A model generated the notes under the pieces. The model made no database searches, was not told the DNA's origin, and saw nothing but the letters and a program-made list of their open reading frames with translations. This document shows positions 21,230 through 32,822 of a stretch of 64,000 nt of DNA, in pieces. Source of the stretch: Dryas octopetala (Eukaryota; Streptophyta; Magnoliopsida; Rosales; Rosaceae). Position numbers and translations under genes: made by a program. Within the stretch, counting starts at the first letter, position 1, and each line of letters begins with the position of its first letter. The stretch covers positions 9,961,738-10,025,737 of the forward strand of contig OY992833.1 in the NCBI GenBank assembly GCA_963921425.1. The letters are read 5' to 3'.

Positions 21230-24200
21230 ATGTCTTCAAAAGAAGGCGGATCAGTTTCTTTCTCTTTTCTTCCCATCTTTGGAGGAGAAAACTATGATTT
21301 TTGGAGAGTAAAAATGAGGACTTTGCTTCGGTCAAAAGGAGTTTGGAGCATTGTTGAGAAAGGCTTTAATGAACTAGCAAATGAAGCCGAACTTACACAG
21401 CAACAAAGAGAATGTATGAAGCAGATGTGATAAATGATGCTAAAGCTCTCTCAAAAATTCAAAACGGAGTCACCTCAAACATTTTTCCAGGAATCACAAC
21501 AGCTCAAACCGCAAAGGAAGCATGGGAGATCTTAGAACGAGAGTTTCAAGGAGATGCCAAGGCAAGAACTGTAAGGCTTCAGACTTTCACAGGGAATTCA
21601 AAAATCTCAAGATGAGTGAATCTAAATGCATCAAAGATTACTCATCAAGAGTAAGTGAAGTTGTCAATCAAATAAAAACATTTCGTGAAGCAATCTCAGA
21701 CTAGAAGGTTGATGAGTGTGCATTTTGCATCACTTTATGATACTAATTCCTTAACCTAGAGTGTTAGAACTCGATATTTTGTGTTTCTTGTCTTGTTTTT
21801 GTGTTTTCGGGTCAAATGAAGCAGAAATGAGAAAAAGAAGCAAATGGAGCCATTTTGGGACATTTCCTAGTCAAACCAGGAAAACGAGTGAAATCCTGGT
21901 CAAACCAGGAAAAGTGCAGAAATCCTAGTCGACTGAGGATTCCTAGTCACACTAGGAAACATCAAGTTCAGAACCATCATTGCGGAGCCAGAAATGTGAA
22001 ATCCTGATTCGAACAGGAAATCCTGGTTGAACTAGGAAACCTAACCCAACTAGGGAAAGGAGTCCTAATGACACTAGGAGACCCCAGGGGCAATATGGTC
22101 ATTACGAGAAGTCGAAATGGATAAAGAATCTCTCATTTTCAAGGAATCCTAGTTGCACTAGGAAATGTTGGTCACAGTCAACTCTACAAAGTCAAGGTTC
22201 CAGAAGCTTCTAGAAGGTGGTGGACATCCATGGAAATGAATGGAGGAAAGAAATGAATTTGAATTCAAATGCAAATGAGGGGCAAAATGGGAAGTCAAAA
22301 GTCAAGGGCCCATGGGCCTAAGGGATGCCGAACCGAAGATGGGCCATGCATGCACATGCAGGGGCCCAAACCCTAGCAGCCTAAAGTCCATGCGTAAGGA
22401 GCAAGATGGCAGCTCATGCATGCGCATGCATGCCATGCAAACCCTAGCAGCCAAGGAGCCCATGCGCAAGACCCATGCACAAGCCTAAGATGCAAGCTCA
22501 AGGTGGCAGCCCATGAAGTGAAACCCTAGCCCACCTTGTGCAAGCCCAATGCACCTAGTCCAAGATGGCAGCCCATCACGTCAGCCCTAGCAGCCATGCA
22601 GCCCAAGACCAGCAGCCCAATGCGTCAAGACCTGGAAGCCCATGCGCAAGCAAGGAAACCCTAGGGCCTTGCGTGACTCACTTAAGCCCAAAGCCAAGCC
22701 TTTGCCGCAAGCCCATAGGTCTCCTAAACCCTAGCTGCAGCCGCACCTTGTTTTTCCTTGCCTCCCAAGGATTCCTCCCTTACACCTCTATAAATACATC
22801 ATGTTCTCTCAAACTTCAGGACTTTTAATTCCCATAATTTTCAGAGAGGCCGAAATCAGAGAGAGAGAGAGAGGAAGGGAGTGGCGTGGCAGCAAGGAAG
22901 GAGGACCCTTTGCCGCAAGCCCTAGCTCACCCTAGCCGTGAGCCACTTGCTTGTGTAGGGGTCCCTTCTCTTCCTTGCTCTGCTGCAGCCACTCTCCATT
23001 GTTTGCTTTAATTTTTCTTCTAGAATTCTTCTTTTAATTTGGTTTTGTGTTTCTGATTGCATTATTAATATGGATTGGGATTTTATTTATGTAATTCAGA
23101 TTTCGTTTATTTATTTTAGTTTTCTGTTTATTATTTTAATTATGTAGGTTCATTTATTCTATCTTGCATGTTAGTTGTAGGTTGATTAATGGATTTGCAT
23201 GCTTTAACAAATCGTTTATCCGTCTCTTGGTCTGTTAGTTTGATGTTTGCATGTATTAAATTTCCACTATCTATTAGAACCCGTCACTAGTTGTTTGCAT
23301 CCTTTGACTGGCCACCTTAGGGTAATTGCATCTAGTTTATTTGTTAGGTTTAGCTGTGAAATAGTCAAAGACACTAAACCACAAGTAACAAGGGAATAAG
23401 GGATTATTCTTGGTAGTGGGGTTGGGCGACCTCTATAAGGAAATAGTCAAAGCTTATATGTTGTTCATGTTTGACGTTCTTACAAAACTTAATGACTCCT
23501 GCATGGGTAACAGCTGTCTTAGCTTGAACTAGGGAACATGTAGGTTAACTGGCTAAGGAAGGCCCAAGAAGCTCTTAGTTTATGCATTAGGAGAACAATT
23601 GCGAGAAAGTAACTAGCCAAACCTTTTTAGCAGTCAAACTTTAATATGTTGTGTTCAAATTAACTGTCATTAGCCTTGGATGGTTATTGCATGCTTATCT
23701 GATTTGAAACTGAAAACTTAACATTGCAAGATAGAATAAAGGGTGTGTGCGTGTGGTGATGTGTGCGTGTGTTTCCATCTTTCCAAAACCCCCCATTTAG
23801 TTATTCTAGTGATTAATTGAATTGATTTGTTGTGTATTAACCATTCCCTGTGAGATCGACCTCGTGCTTGTACGCTTTGCTATTGATGCGATTCGTGCAC
23901 TTGCGAGTAAACTTAGAATGAGATAATTGCTTATTTTGTTCTAAGAAAACACATCAACAAAGGTAGTTGAGAAAATACTAATCAGCTTGCCTGAAAAGTA
24001 TGACCACATTGTTGCTGCAATAGAAGAATCCAAGGATATCACCACTTTATCAGTTGAACAATTGATGGGCTCTCTAAAGTCTCATGATCAGCAGAGAAGA
24101 CTTAGACGAAATGACCAAGTTGTTGAAAGTGCTTTCCAAACGAAGCTCACTTATAAGCCACATAAGTTCTACAAGAAAGAAAATCCAAAGGGTAACCAAC

Positions 24201-24470
24201 AGTTTGGAGATCAAAGAAGATGGAAAAAGGGAGTCGTCAGCAGGGAAGAAGAAACTAAAAATGACAGATGTATGACTTCTGATTACAATAAACCTCCTTG
24301 CAAAATTTGCAATAAACCAAATCACTCTATTGCTAGCTGTTGGCATCGTGGAAAACCCAAATGCAATTTATAGTAAGAAATTTGGGTATCTTGAAAAAGA
24401 TTGCAGATTCAAGGCCACTAACTAAGCAAATTTTTCTGAAAGTAAAGATGATGATGATGAAGATGAGAAC
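21230..24470 (+). pseudogene. Copia gag pseudogene interrupted by solo LTR
   Basis: It starts at ATG 21230 with FGGENYDFWRVKMRTLLRSK, the UBN2-type gag start, and runs in three frames up to 21704, so at least two frameshifts are present. The last codon before the insert region, 21702-21704, is TAG. After the solo LTR the same protein resumes at 23965 (VEKILISLPEKYDHIVAAIE) and reaches a CCHC knuckle CKICNKPNHSIASC near 24300-24340, then another frameshift at about 24370. Removing the insert and one target repeat restores continuity of the gag alignment, which confirms the insertion. Confidence 0.75.
21710..23959 (+). mobile_element. Solo LTR (2.25 kb), Athila/Tat-like
   Basis: TGATGAGTGTGC...CACATCAACA is flanked by AAGGT on both sides (21705-21709, 23960-23964). 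The 3' part carries CCCTGTGAGATCGACC, a stretch I associate with large LTRs of the Athila/Tat (OTA) Ty3/gypsy lineages. There is no internal coding or second LTR. Inside are eight or more copies of an imperfect palindrome TCCTAGT...ACTAGGA (21870-22160). A purine/pyrimidine segment with repeated ATGCGCAAG and AAACCCTAG words follows (22330-22740), as does a possible TATA (CTATAAATAC, about 22787). Confidence 0.82.
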
Positions 24471-24474
24471 CTAT

Positions 24475-24640
24475 CATTACAAGAAAAAAGAGTTTGGGCG
24501 ACGAATCTCGTTCCTCTTCCAAAGTTGATTTTCGTCACCCAATGTTTTGGGTGACGAAATGTATTCGTCGAGAGTTTGGTCGCCCAAGCCATGACGCCCA
24601 AGACTTTGGGCGACGAAGAACCCCTCGTTCAAGAAAAATC
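24475..24640 (+). mobile_element. CACTA terminal fragment (left end)
   Basis: CATTACAAGAAAAA is a one-base variant of the CACTACAAG terminus, followed by TTTGGGCGACGAA and several inverted versions over about 150 bp, the same subterminal motif as the CACTA at 1-1764. It lies in the copia gag; the partner end is not identified. Confidence 0.7.
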
Positions 24641-25135
24641 AACAAATAAAAATTATGCTAAAACGATCACTTGTGTATGGTTTTAAAAGCCAAACACTTC
24701 ACATCTAAACATCAATTCCTCAGTTAAAATCGACATCATAAAATAATTAAAATTATGCAATTTTCATAATTCATTAAGTATTAAACAACCAACTCAAAGA
24801 ATAACTAGAAAACAAGTATAAATTAAATTATAAACTTTCATAAACATTTTCAAAAATAAAAGTCCATTCACAGTGAGAAATATAGCTCCGATTCTCCATC
24901 GGATCGTCATGCACCTCGGTAGTGTCACCTGAAAATAAGTTGGATGGAGGCCAGAGGTGGTTGAAATCCGGGGAGATAGAGGGGGGTTGCAGCTGGAATT
25001 TCTGCATGCAGGGGAGCTGCCCAGCGAGGAGGAAGGCCAGGCTGAGCTGATCGGCCAAAAGGGAAGGTCGCTGGCAAGTCTAGGTGGTCGGAGAAGGTCG
25101 ACGCTGGCTGGTTGTGGTGGTGGCTGGTCGATGTG

Positions 25136-27956
25136 TGACAGGACCGCCCCCGGATTCCACCCTGAAACCCGGAGAGGTCCTGCGGGAATCCAAATTCAAG
25201 GAAAATCCTACCGAAAATTCGGCAGAACCTCCCCTGAAAATGGACTAACCCAGAAATTTTAAACCTGTTAAAAACACTTCTAAACAGCAACCACCTCTAC
25301 CACAACCAAATAGGGTCTCAGACCCAACAATTTCACAGAGAATCCAACTTAAAATTTTTAGAGTGGTTATCAGAGCTCCTATCCTATTACAAGGAAATTT
25401 TATATAATAAAGTGTCGCCTACAGAGTCCGACTAGGGAGATGGACGCGAATGCCTCGACGTTATTGGCTCGACCTCCACCAAAGCCACTACCTGGGGGAC
25501 AATTTAAGACAAAACAAAACAAACCGTGAGACAGGCTCAGTGAGTGGACACTTAAATGGAAATGAAATCAAGTCTAAATATTTTTAACTCTAAAACCTCA
25601 CGTCGCTCTTTGAACACCCCCAGTTTTAAAATCATTTTCAGGCTTAAGAGTATTGTAAAACTAAACCAAAGCACCAACTCTTTATCGAATAAAACTTCAA
25701 ACATTAAAAGTTCTGAGTAGTTTATAAATTTAAAATAAAATATCGAAATAAGACTGTATAATACATTTGTAATAAAATAATTTAAACTGAAAACTTCTTT
25801 CTCAAGCCACTCTCAACATACGAAAAAAATTTATAAAACTGTTCAACTGAAACCGTCATACTTAAAAACCTTTTTTTTTTCTGCCATAAACCCATCACTT
25901 AAAATACTTAACAGTTGAAAACACACACCAGTCAGTTACCCGGAGAATCTGTCATACATGCGCAGAGCCGAGAATCTGTCATACACATGCAGAGCCTAAA
26001 AATCTGTCGTACGTGCACGCAGAGCGGCCCCCAAAGGGCGAAACATCCCGACACACGGCCCAAAGCCTATATGTGCATCGTGATGGGTCCCAAAGACCTA
26101 TTAAATCTGATAACCTGGAGGGTACTGCAAAGGTGGTTTGAAAACCATTTTTCCATAAACCAAATACATCCTTTTTCCACCAAAAATAAATATCAAGGTA
26201 CTTCCCCAAAAGAAACTTAAATTCCATAAGCCAACATACGAAATCCGAATTAAATTCAATATACATAAATCAAAATAATACTTTTCGACAAATTTGAAAT
26301 ATTAAATGAACCTTGTATATAAAATGAGAAACTAAATTCTTTTTCCAAAACCCAACAACTCACTAAAATCAACATGTAAATATATGTTTTAAAAACTTTC
26401 TTATAAAGCATTTGAAATCCGAAATCTAACATTTTTATCAAACCCCAAATCAAATTCAATTAACCAAGATAAAAATGCAAATTTCATAAATCATTTTAAG
26501 GAAGTAATGTCCACTCACAGTGAGAAAATTCTAACTTCGATCCTCCGCCGGATCGTCACGAACCCCAGTCGTCTCACCTAAAGAATAAACCATAAATTTC
26601 AATTAGTCTTGACTCGATAATAATTAAAGTGTGTACAAGAATTATTGAACCTAATTGCCACGCCCATTTATCAATTAACCCGAGGATTTATTTACTTAAT
26701 GCACAATAACCCCGTAAGCACTACTTCCTTCTTCGAATCTCCTTGGCTCAATCCACCCTCAACCACAACACCAAAACACATCATAAACTAAAGAAAATCA
26801 GCGGAAGGTCTTACCTTGATCGGAAAATTCTTCCTAAGATGAATTTTGTATCGGCAAGGTCACAAATTTATGTCCAATACTTCTCGGCTTCTCCAACAAC
26901 TCCGGACCTAGCCAAAACAACAACCTACTTAGAAATTGCTCTTGGAGCAAATCTAAATTTCACGTTATGACAGCGGTGAGCACGACTACCACTAGTGCCG
27001 CCCAAAGTGGCCATTTTCAAGGCTAAAATAACCAAATAAGGATGACTTCAACAAGGCCCAATCAATTTCTCAATCCTAAGCATAAATTGAAATTTCTAGA
27101 AATCAAATTGTCCCAAAATAACAACAATATTTCGCTCCCAATTGAAAATCCAACTTGAAACCCGAAATGGCCCTAAAACCCCAATTTTAATTCTCTACAA
27201 TTACTCAAAATAAAACATCCAAAAAAAACTGGGAGATTGGCAGCCCATACCTTAATGAGAAAACCCCATTTAAATCCTCGAAAATTGGTGGTGAAAACTG
27301 GCCGGAAATTGGAGGATGAGGCCGGCGGTTTTGAGGTGGTTCTTGAGTCGTTTCCGACCCGTGGGAGCTGCTCGGTGCAGGAGGAAGGCCAGGCTAAGTT
27401 GGTCGGCTAAAGGAAGGGTCGCCGGAGGTCTCAGGTGGTTGGAATGGCCGGCGACGTGAACGGAAATGGTGACTAGGTGCAGAGGTTGAGTGCGCACAGA
27501 GGAAAAGGGAGAGAGAGAGACTAGGCTCGGGGGGCTGGTCGGCACTGGGGGGTGCGATGGGTGGCCGGTGATGGTGGCTGACGGTCGCTGGTGGTGGCTG
27601 GTGGTGGCTGATGATCGCTGGTGGGGGCTGGTGACGCGCGCAGGGGAGGGTACGGTGAGGGAAGAAGATGAAGAGAGAGGGAGAGAGAGTTCTAGAGAAA
27701 GAGAATGAGGAGAGAGAGAGAGATGGCTGATTTTAAATGGTGGTATTTGGGCTTGAAATTACCCAATTGCCCCTTTCTAGAAAATTCTCCACCCTTCTAC
27801 TAAAATTCTCAAATTAAACACTGTTTTTGTCTACGCGTTTGGAAACTAGAGTTCTAATTCACCGTCTCGAACTTAAAGGCTACAAATTTTGAATTAAAAC
27901 ACCCCTCTAAATGCTAGAATTCCCTTCCAAAACTTTGATAAGGTCCGTCCGAAAGA

Positions 27957-27993
<37 letters not shown>

Positions 27994-28028
27994 ATTAAAG
28001 AATTAAGACTTGGGTTCGGGTCGTTACA
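25136..28028 (-). repeat. Gypsy 3' LTR
   Basis: The 2893-bp LTR downstream of the polyprotein. It carries three short repeats of an ATCTGTC(A/G)TAC...GCAGAGC unit near 25945-26025, echoing the tandem array in the solo LTR at 12172-12700. It also has an AT microsatellite and T run near 27956-27992. Confidence 0.95.
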
Positions 28029-28040
28029 ACCTCCCCCCGT
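28029..28040 (-). other. Gypsy polypurine tract
   Basis: Minus strand ACGGGGGGAGGT directly precedes the 3' LTR start TGTAACG, the expected position for plus-strand DNA priming. Confidence 0.85.
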
Positions 28041-28072
28041 TTAGAAAATTTCGTCCTCGAAATTTGTACCTG

Positions 28073-31000
28073 TCATGTGAAGAGTTGTGGATATTGAGCT
28101 CTCATTTGTTCCTCCGGTTCCCACGTCGCCTCTTCCACTGTGTGATTTCTCCATAGAACTTTAACCAGAGGAATGGTCTTAGTACGAAGGACCTGTTCTC
28201 TACGGTCCAAAATTTCAACAGGTTGCTCCTCATATGACAAATCCTCTCTCAACTCAACAGGCTGGTTCTCCAAAATATGAGAAGGATCCGGTCTATACTT
28301 ACGCAACATAGACACGTGGAACACATCGTGGACCCGAGAGAGCTCTATAGGTAAGGCAAGTCTATATGCAACTGGACCAATTCGCTCCGAAATCTCATAT
28401 GGTCCAATGAAACGAGGACTTAACTTCCCGCGCTTCCCAAAGCGCACTACACCCTTCCAGGGTGATAACTTTAGGAAAACTTGATCACCCACCTCAAACT
28501 CAAGATCCTTCCTGCGTGTATCAGCATAGCTCTTTTGTCGATCTTGAGCCGCCTTCAACTTGCTCCTAATAACTTGTACTTTCTCTGATGTCATTTGTAC
28601 AAATTCCGGCCCAATAAGTTTCCTCTCACCGACTTCGTCCCAACAGATAGGTGTCCTACACTGTCGCCCATACAAGGCCTCATAAGGAGCCATACCAATA
28701 CTCGAGTGATAACTATTGTTGTAGGCAAACTCCATCAATGGTAGGTGAGAATCCCAATTGCCCTTAAACTGCAATACACAAGACCTCAACATGTCCTCCA
28801 AAGTCTGTATAGTTCTTTCTGATTGTCCATCGGTCTGTGGGTGGAAGGCGGTGCTAAAATGTAACTTTGTACCCAAAGCCCGCTGTAAGCTCTCCCAAAA
28901 CCGAGAAGTAAATCGTGAGTCTCTATCTGACACAATAGTCACGGGGGCACCATGCAATCTCACAATCTCATCTACAAATAATTTTGCCAGTTTGTCCAAA
29001 GAGTGAGTCTCACGAACAGGTAGAAAATGCGCAGACTTAGTGAGTCGATCAACAATCACCCAAATACCATCGTGCCCACTCTGAGTACGTGGGAGTTTGT
29101 ATACAAAGTCCATGGTGATGTGCTCCCACTTCCACTCGGGAATCGGAAGTGGCTGCATGAGTCCTGAAGGCTTCTGGCGTTCCGCTTTTACTTGTTGACA
29201 AATCAGACATCTTGCAACAAATTCTGCTATTTCTCTTTTCATTCCTGGCCACCAATAATGTTCTCTGAGGGTACGGTACATTTTGGTGCTGCCCGGATGC
29301 ATGGCATAAGCTGAACTGTGAGCTTCCTCCAGGATCTCTCTCTTGAGCACCTCATCTGCAGGCACACATAACCTCGTACCCATGACCAAAACTCCGTCAT
29401 CTCTGACCGTATAATCAGCTCTCAACCCACTTCCCACTTCATCCCTAAGCTTCATCAACACGGAATCCTGGAGTTGTGCCTCTCGTACCTTATCAAGCAA
29501 TACTGGTCTTACTCGAAAACTAGCTAGCAAGGCTCCAAAATGATCTACACCCAAGGTAGCTCCTGTAGTCCTCAACTCAACTAATAAAGGCAAGCGTACC
29601 GCCTTAAGATGTGCCAAAGAGCCTGAAGTCTTTCTGCTAAGAGCATCCGCCACCACATTAGCTTTTCCAGGGTGATACTCTATAGTGCAATCGTAATCCT
29701 TGATCAACTCTAGCCACCTTCTCTGTCTCAAGTTCAATTCTTTTTGAGTGAACAAGTATTTGAGGCTCTTATGATCAGTGAAGATCTGACAAGTCACTCC
29801 ATATAAATAATGCCTCCAAATCTTAAGAGCAAACACGACTGCAGCAAGTTCCAGGTCGTGGGTCGGATAGTTCAACTCATGCTTTTTGAGTTGTCTAGAT
29901 GCGTAAGCAACAACCTTACCATGCTGCATCAACACACAACCCAGGCCTTGACGTGAAGCATCACTGTAAATCACAAATCCACCGCTGCCATCAGGAAGTG
30001 TCAAAACAGGAGCAGACGTCAGTCGGTTCTTAAGCTCTTGGAAACTCTGCTCACACTCATCAGTCCACACATACCTCACTCCTTTCCTGGTCAACCGTGT
30101 AAGGGGGGCTGCTATCTTGGAAAACCCTTCTACAAAACGACGGTAATAACCCGCCAAGCCAAGGAAACTCCTCACCTCAGTTACACTAGTCGGTCGCTCC
30201 CAATTCATGACTGCCTCAATCTTCTGTGGGTCGACAAAAACACCCTCAGCTGAAATCACATGTCCCAAGAATCCTACTCTATCCAACCAAAATTGGCACT
30301 TGCTGAACTTGGCATACAACTGATGCTCTCTCAAAGTCTGCAAAACCATCCTCAAGTGCTCCTCATGATCTCTGTCGCTACGAGAATACACCAATATGTC
30401 ATCAATAAAAACAATGACGAATCGATCTAGGTAAGAACGGAAAACCCGATTCATGAGGTCCATGAACGCTGCTGGGGCATTAGTCAGCCCAAATGGCATG
30501 ACCAAGAACTCATAATGTCCATATCGAGTTCGAAAGGCAGTCTTGGGTACGTCCGTCTCTCTAATTCGCAATTGATGATAGCCCGATCTCAAATCAATCT
30601 TAGAGAATACCCTAGCGCCCTGCAGCTGATCAAACAAGTCGTCAATACGAGGTAAGGGGTATCGATTCCGCACCGTGACTTTATTAAGTTGTCTGTAATC
30701 GATGCACAACCTCATAGTTCCATCCTTCTTCTTTACAAACAACACAGGTGCGCCCCAAGGAGAAACACTAGGTCGAATAAACCCCTTCTCGATTAATTCC
30801 TGTAATTGAGTTTTCAACTCTTTCAACTCGGCTGGAGCCATTCTGTATGGTGCCAAAGAAATAGGTGTCGTGCCAGGAACCAAATCAATAGCAAAGTAGA
30901 TCTCTCTCTCTGGAGGTAAACCTGGAAGGTCGTCTGGAAATACGTCCGGAAAGTCTTGTACCACCGGTATGTCCTCCAGTCTCACCTCACTAACTCGACT

Positions 31001-32728
31001 ATCAATGATGTGGGCTAAGTACCCCGTACATCCCTTTCGTAACAGACGTCTAGCAGTTAGAGCTGAAATCATACAAGATGGAAGGATTCGACGCTCACCA
31101 TGAAAAACAATCTCCGGTCGCCCTGGGGGTCTGAATGTCACTATCTTCCGAAAACAATCAACAGAGGCGTGGTGAGTAGCAAGCCAATCCATACCCAAAA
31201 TAAGGTCGACGTCAAAAATATCCAAGGGAATCAAATCTGCCTCCAGTTCATGACCGTCAATTAAGATGGGGCAGCCCCTAAAAACTTCACAAGCTAAGAG
31301 TGAAACCCCGGCTGGTGTAGCTATAACTAACTCAGATTCCAACGGGGTCGGCATCCTATCGGCAGATAAAGCAAGTCTACGTGCAACAAAAGAGTGTGTG
31401 GCACCAGGGTCCATCAATATATGTACATTTCGTCCAAAAATAGAAATCGTACCCATAATGACGTCCGGTGAAGCCAAAGCGTCCTGCTGTGTCATGGCGA
31501 AAACTCTGCCCTGGGATCTGGGACGTCCTGGCTGACTCCTCTGCTGTCCTCCGCCTCTGCCAGCATGACTAGACTGAGCGCCACTACTAGAAGTGGCACC
31601 CCCAGTCTGAACGGCCCCCTGACCCTGACTCTGTGCCCCAAAAGTCTGTCCCTGATGGATGGCGGGCCCTGCAGCTCTCCCATCACTCTGTCGCGACCTC
31701 GGACAATCCCTCCGAATATGGCCCATCTGTCCGCACTGATAACAACCAGCACTACCCCTCTGACAAGGCCCACTATGAAATCTACCACAACTGCGGCATT
31801 GGACATGTGAACTCCCACCAGTCTGACTCTGATGTCTGCCCAAAATTTCCTTGTTTCGGGCTGAACTACCCCCTGCAGGATGACTCGAGCTCTGACTGTA
31901 CCCAGATCCTCCACTGCCCCCAGAACTCTGTCTGTCAACTCTGAATCCTCCACTCCCAGAAGAACCAGAGCTGAAACTACCCCTCTTAGATGGTCCCTGA
32001 CTAGGGCCACCCACAAAGGTACTCTGGTGAGGGCGACGTCTCACCTCACTCCTATTCCGCTCCGCTAAAGATCTCTCCACCCTCATGGCAGCATCCCGTA
32101 ATGAACTAAAGGTGGAATGGTTAGCTGCAGTAACCACTGTGCGAATAGAGTCTCTCAGACCCTCCTCAAATCTCGAGCATCGGTCTGCCTCGTCTGCCAC
32201 CAGTGCTGGGCAAAATCTAGAAAGTTCAGTAAACTTTCTCTCATACTCTGCTACTGACATAGACCCCTGTCTAAGCCTCAAGAACTCAGCCCTCTTCTCA
32301 TCACAATAAACTCGGGGATAATACTTCTCATAGAAGACTCTCCTAAATCTATCCCAAGTGATGTCAGCTGCCGTGAGTCCCAAGCGCTCGGAGTCCCACC
32401 AGTGATAAGCGTCACCCACTAGCAGGAAGGTAGCCAAGACTAACTTTCGGTCATCAGGGCATCCCATAACCTCGAAGATCCTCTCGAGTTGTATCATCCA
32501 CTCGTTAGCCACACTGGGATCTGAAGTACCCGAAAAATTTGAGGCCCCGAGCTTACGGGCACGCTCAATGCTGTACTCTCCCTCAGGAAACGCTCTAGTA
32601 CGAACAGCAGTAGTCACTGCCTCGGCTAGCCTATCAATAGACTGCTCAAAACCTTGTGTCGTCTCATCGACACCTTCTGCTACCCTATGGTGGGTCCCCG
32701 GTGGTCGGCCACGTCGTCGAGGAGGCAT
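28073..32728 (-). CDS. Ty3/gypsy gag-pol polyprotein with chromodomain, intact
   Basis: 1551 residues without interruption. Gag (Retrotrans_gag) about 70-220; Ser/Gly/Gln-rich linker with two cysteine clusters, the second a CCHC knuckle [14 protein letters not shown] at 329-342. Protease with MDPGATHSF at about 439 (DPG instead of the textbook DSG, a variant known in plant gypsy). Reverse transcriptase about 630-800 with D712 and FIDD at 774-777. RNase H with D923, E960, D985 and D1028. Integrase with H1144 and C1174/C1177 in the zinc-binding part, and catalytic D1207, D1268, E1304 in a D-60-D-35-E spacing. A chromodomain-like end at about 1500-1550 has the [19 protein letters not shown] signature. 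The start was chosen because it gives the full gag and lies about 95 bp inside the 5' LTR. All catalytic residues are present, so the element is potentially autonomous. Confidence 0.96.
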   Translation of the reverse strand: MPPRRRGRPPGTHHRVAEGVDETTQGFEQSIDRLAEAVTTAVRTRAFPEGEYSIERARKLGASNFSGTSDPSVANEWMIQLERIFEVMGCPDDRKLVLATFLLVGDAYHWWDSERLGLTAADITWDRFRRVFYEKYYPRVYCDEKRAEFLRLRQGSMSVAEYERKFTELSRFCPALVADEADRCSRFEEGLRDSIRTVVTAANHSTFSSLRDAAMRVERSLAERNRSEVRRRPHQSTFVGGPSQGPSKRGSFSSGSSGSGGFRVDRQSSGGSGGSGYSQSSSHPAGGSSARNKEILGRHQSQTGGSSHVQCRSCGRFHSGPCQRGSAGCYQCGQMGHIRRDCPRSRQSDGRAAGPAIHQGQTFGAQSQGQGAVQTGGATSSSGAQSSHAGRGGGQQRSQPGRPRSQGRVFAMTQQDALASPDVIMGTISIFGRNVHILMDPGATHSFVARRLALSADRMPTPLESELVIATPAGVSLLACEVFRGCPILIDGHELEADLIPLDIFDVDLILGMDWLATHHASVDCFRKIVTFRPPGRPEIVFHGERRILPSCMISALTARRLLRKGCTGYLAHIIDSRVSEVRLEDIPVVQDFPDVFPDDLPGLPPEREIYFAIDLVPGTTPISLAPYRMAPAELKELKTQLQELIEKGFIRPSVSPWGAPVLFVKKKDGTMRLCIDYRQLNKVTVRNRYPLPRIDDLFDQLQGARVFSKIDLRSGYHQLRIRETDVPKTAFRTRYGHYEFLVMPFGLTNAPAAFMDLMNRVFRSYLDRFVIVFIDDILVYSRSDRDHEEHLRMVLQTLREHQLYAKFSKCQFWLDRVGFLGHVISAEGVFVDPQKIEAVMNWERPTSVTEVRSFLGLAGYYRRFVEGFSKIAAPLTRLTRKGVRYVWTDECEQSFQELKNRLTSAPVLTLPDGSGGFVIYSDASRQGLGCVLMQHGKVVAYASRQLKKHELNYPTHDLELAAVVFALKIWRHYLYGVTCQIFTDHKSLKYLFTQKELNLRQRRWLELIKDYDCTIEYHPGKANVVADALSRKTSGSLAHLKAVRLPLLVELRTTGATLGVDHFGALLASFRVRPVLLDKVREAQLQDSVLMKLRDEVGSGLRADYTVRDDGVLVMGTRLCVPADEVLKREILEEAHSSAYAMHPGSTKMYRTLREHYWWPGMKREIAEFVARCLICQQVKAERQKPSGLMQPLPIPEWKWEHITMDFVYKLPRTQSGHDGIWVIVDRLTKSAHFLPVRETHSLDKLAKLFVDEIVRLHGAPVTIVSDRDSRFTSRFWESLQRALGTKLHFSTAFHPQTDGQSERTIQTLEDMLRSCVLQFKGNWDSHLPLMEFAYNNSYHSSIGMAPYEALYGRQCRTPICWDEVGERKLIGPEFVQMTSEKVQVIRSKLKAAQDRQKSYADTRRKDLEFEVGDQVFLKLSPWKGVVRFGKRGKLSPRFIGPYEISERIGPVAYRLALPIELSRVHDVFHVSMLRKYRPDPSHILENQPVELREDLSYEEQPVEILDRREQVLRTKTIPLVKVLWRNHTVEEATWEPEEQMRAQYPQLFT

Positions 32729-32807
32729 GATACCTATAAGAAAACAAAACTCTTATCAATAATGGGGATGCACATTCAGTGCAGAACTGAGGAATCTAAA
32801 ACCTAAT

Positions 32808-32819
32808 GCTCTGATACCA
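32808..32819 (-). other. Gypsy primer binding site
   Basis: Minus strand TGGTATCAGAGC, complementary to initiator Met-tRNA, three bases from the 5' LTR end. Confidence 0.92.
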
Positions 32820-32822
32820 AGT

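Larger units (their letters stand above)
20860..24474 (+). mobile_element. Decayed Ty1/copia element with 5' LTR and gag only
   Basis: The 5' LTR is 20860-21167 (308 bp, TGTTGG...CCAACA). Two bases later comes TGGTACCAGAAC (about 21171-21182), a diverged initiator-tRNA primer binding site. Gag follows, split by a solo LTR, and then the element is cut by a CACTA end at 24475. No pol region or 3' LTR is in the window. GTGCA (20855-20859) would be the left target duplication; the right one is not visible. Confidence 0.78.

Noticed and set aside
25915..26460. Frames inside the gypsy LTR (also at 33602-34146)
   Set aside because: Identical in both LTRs, no family recognised, and the region is LTR.
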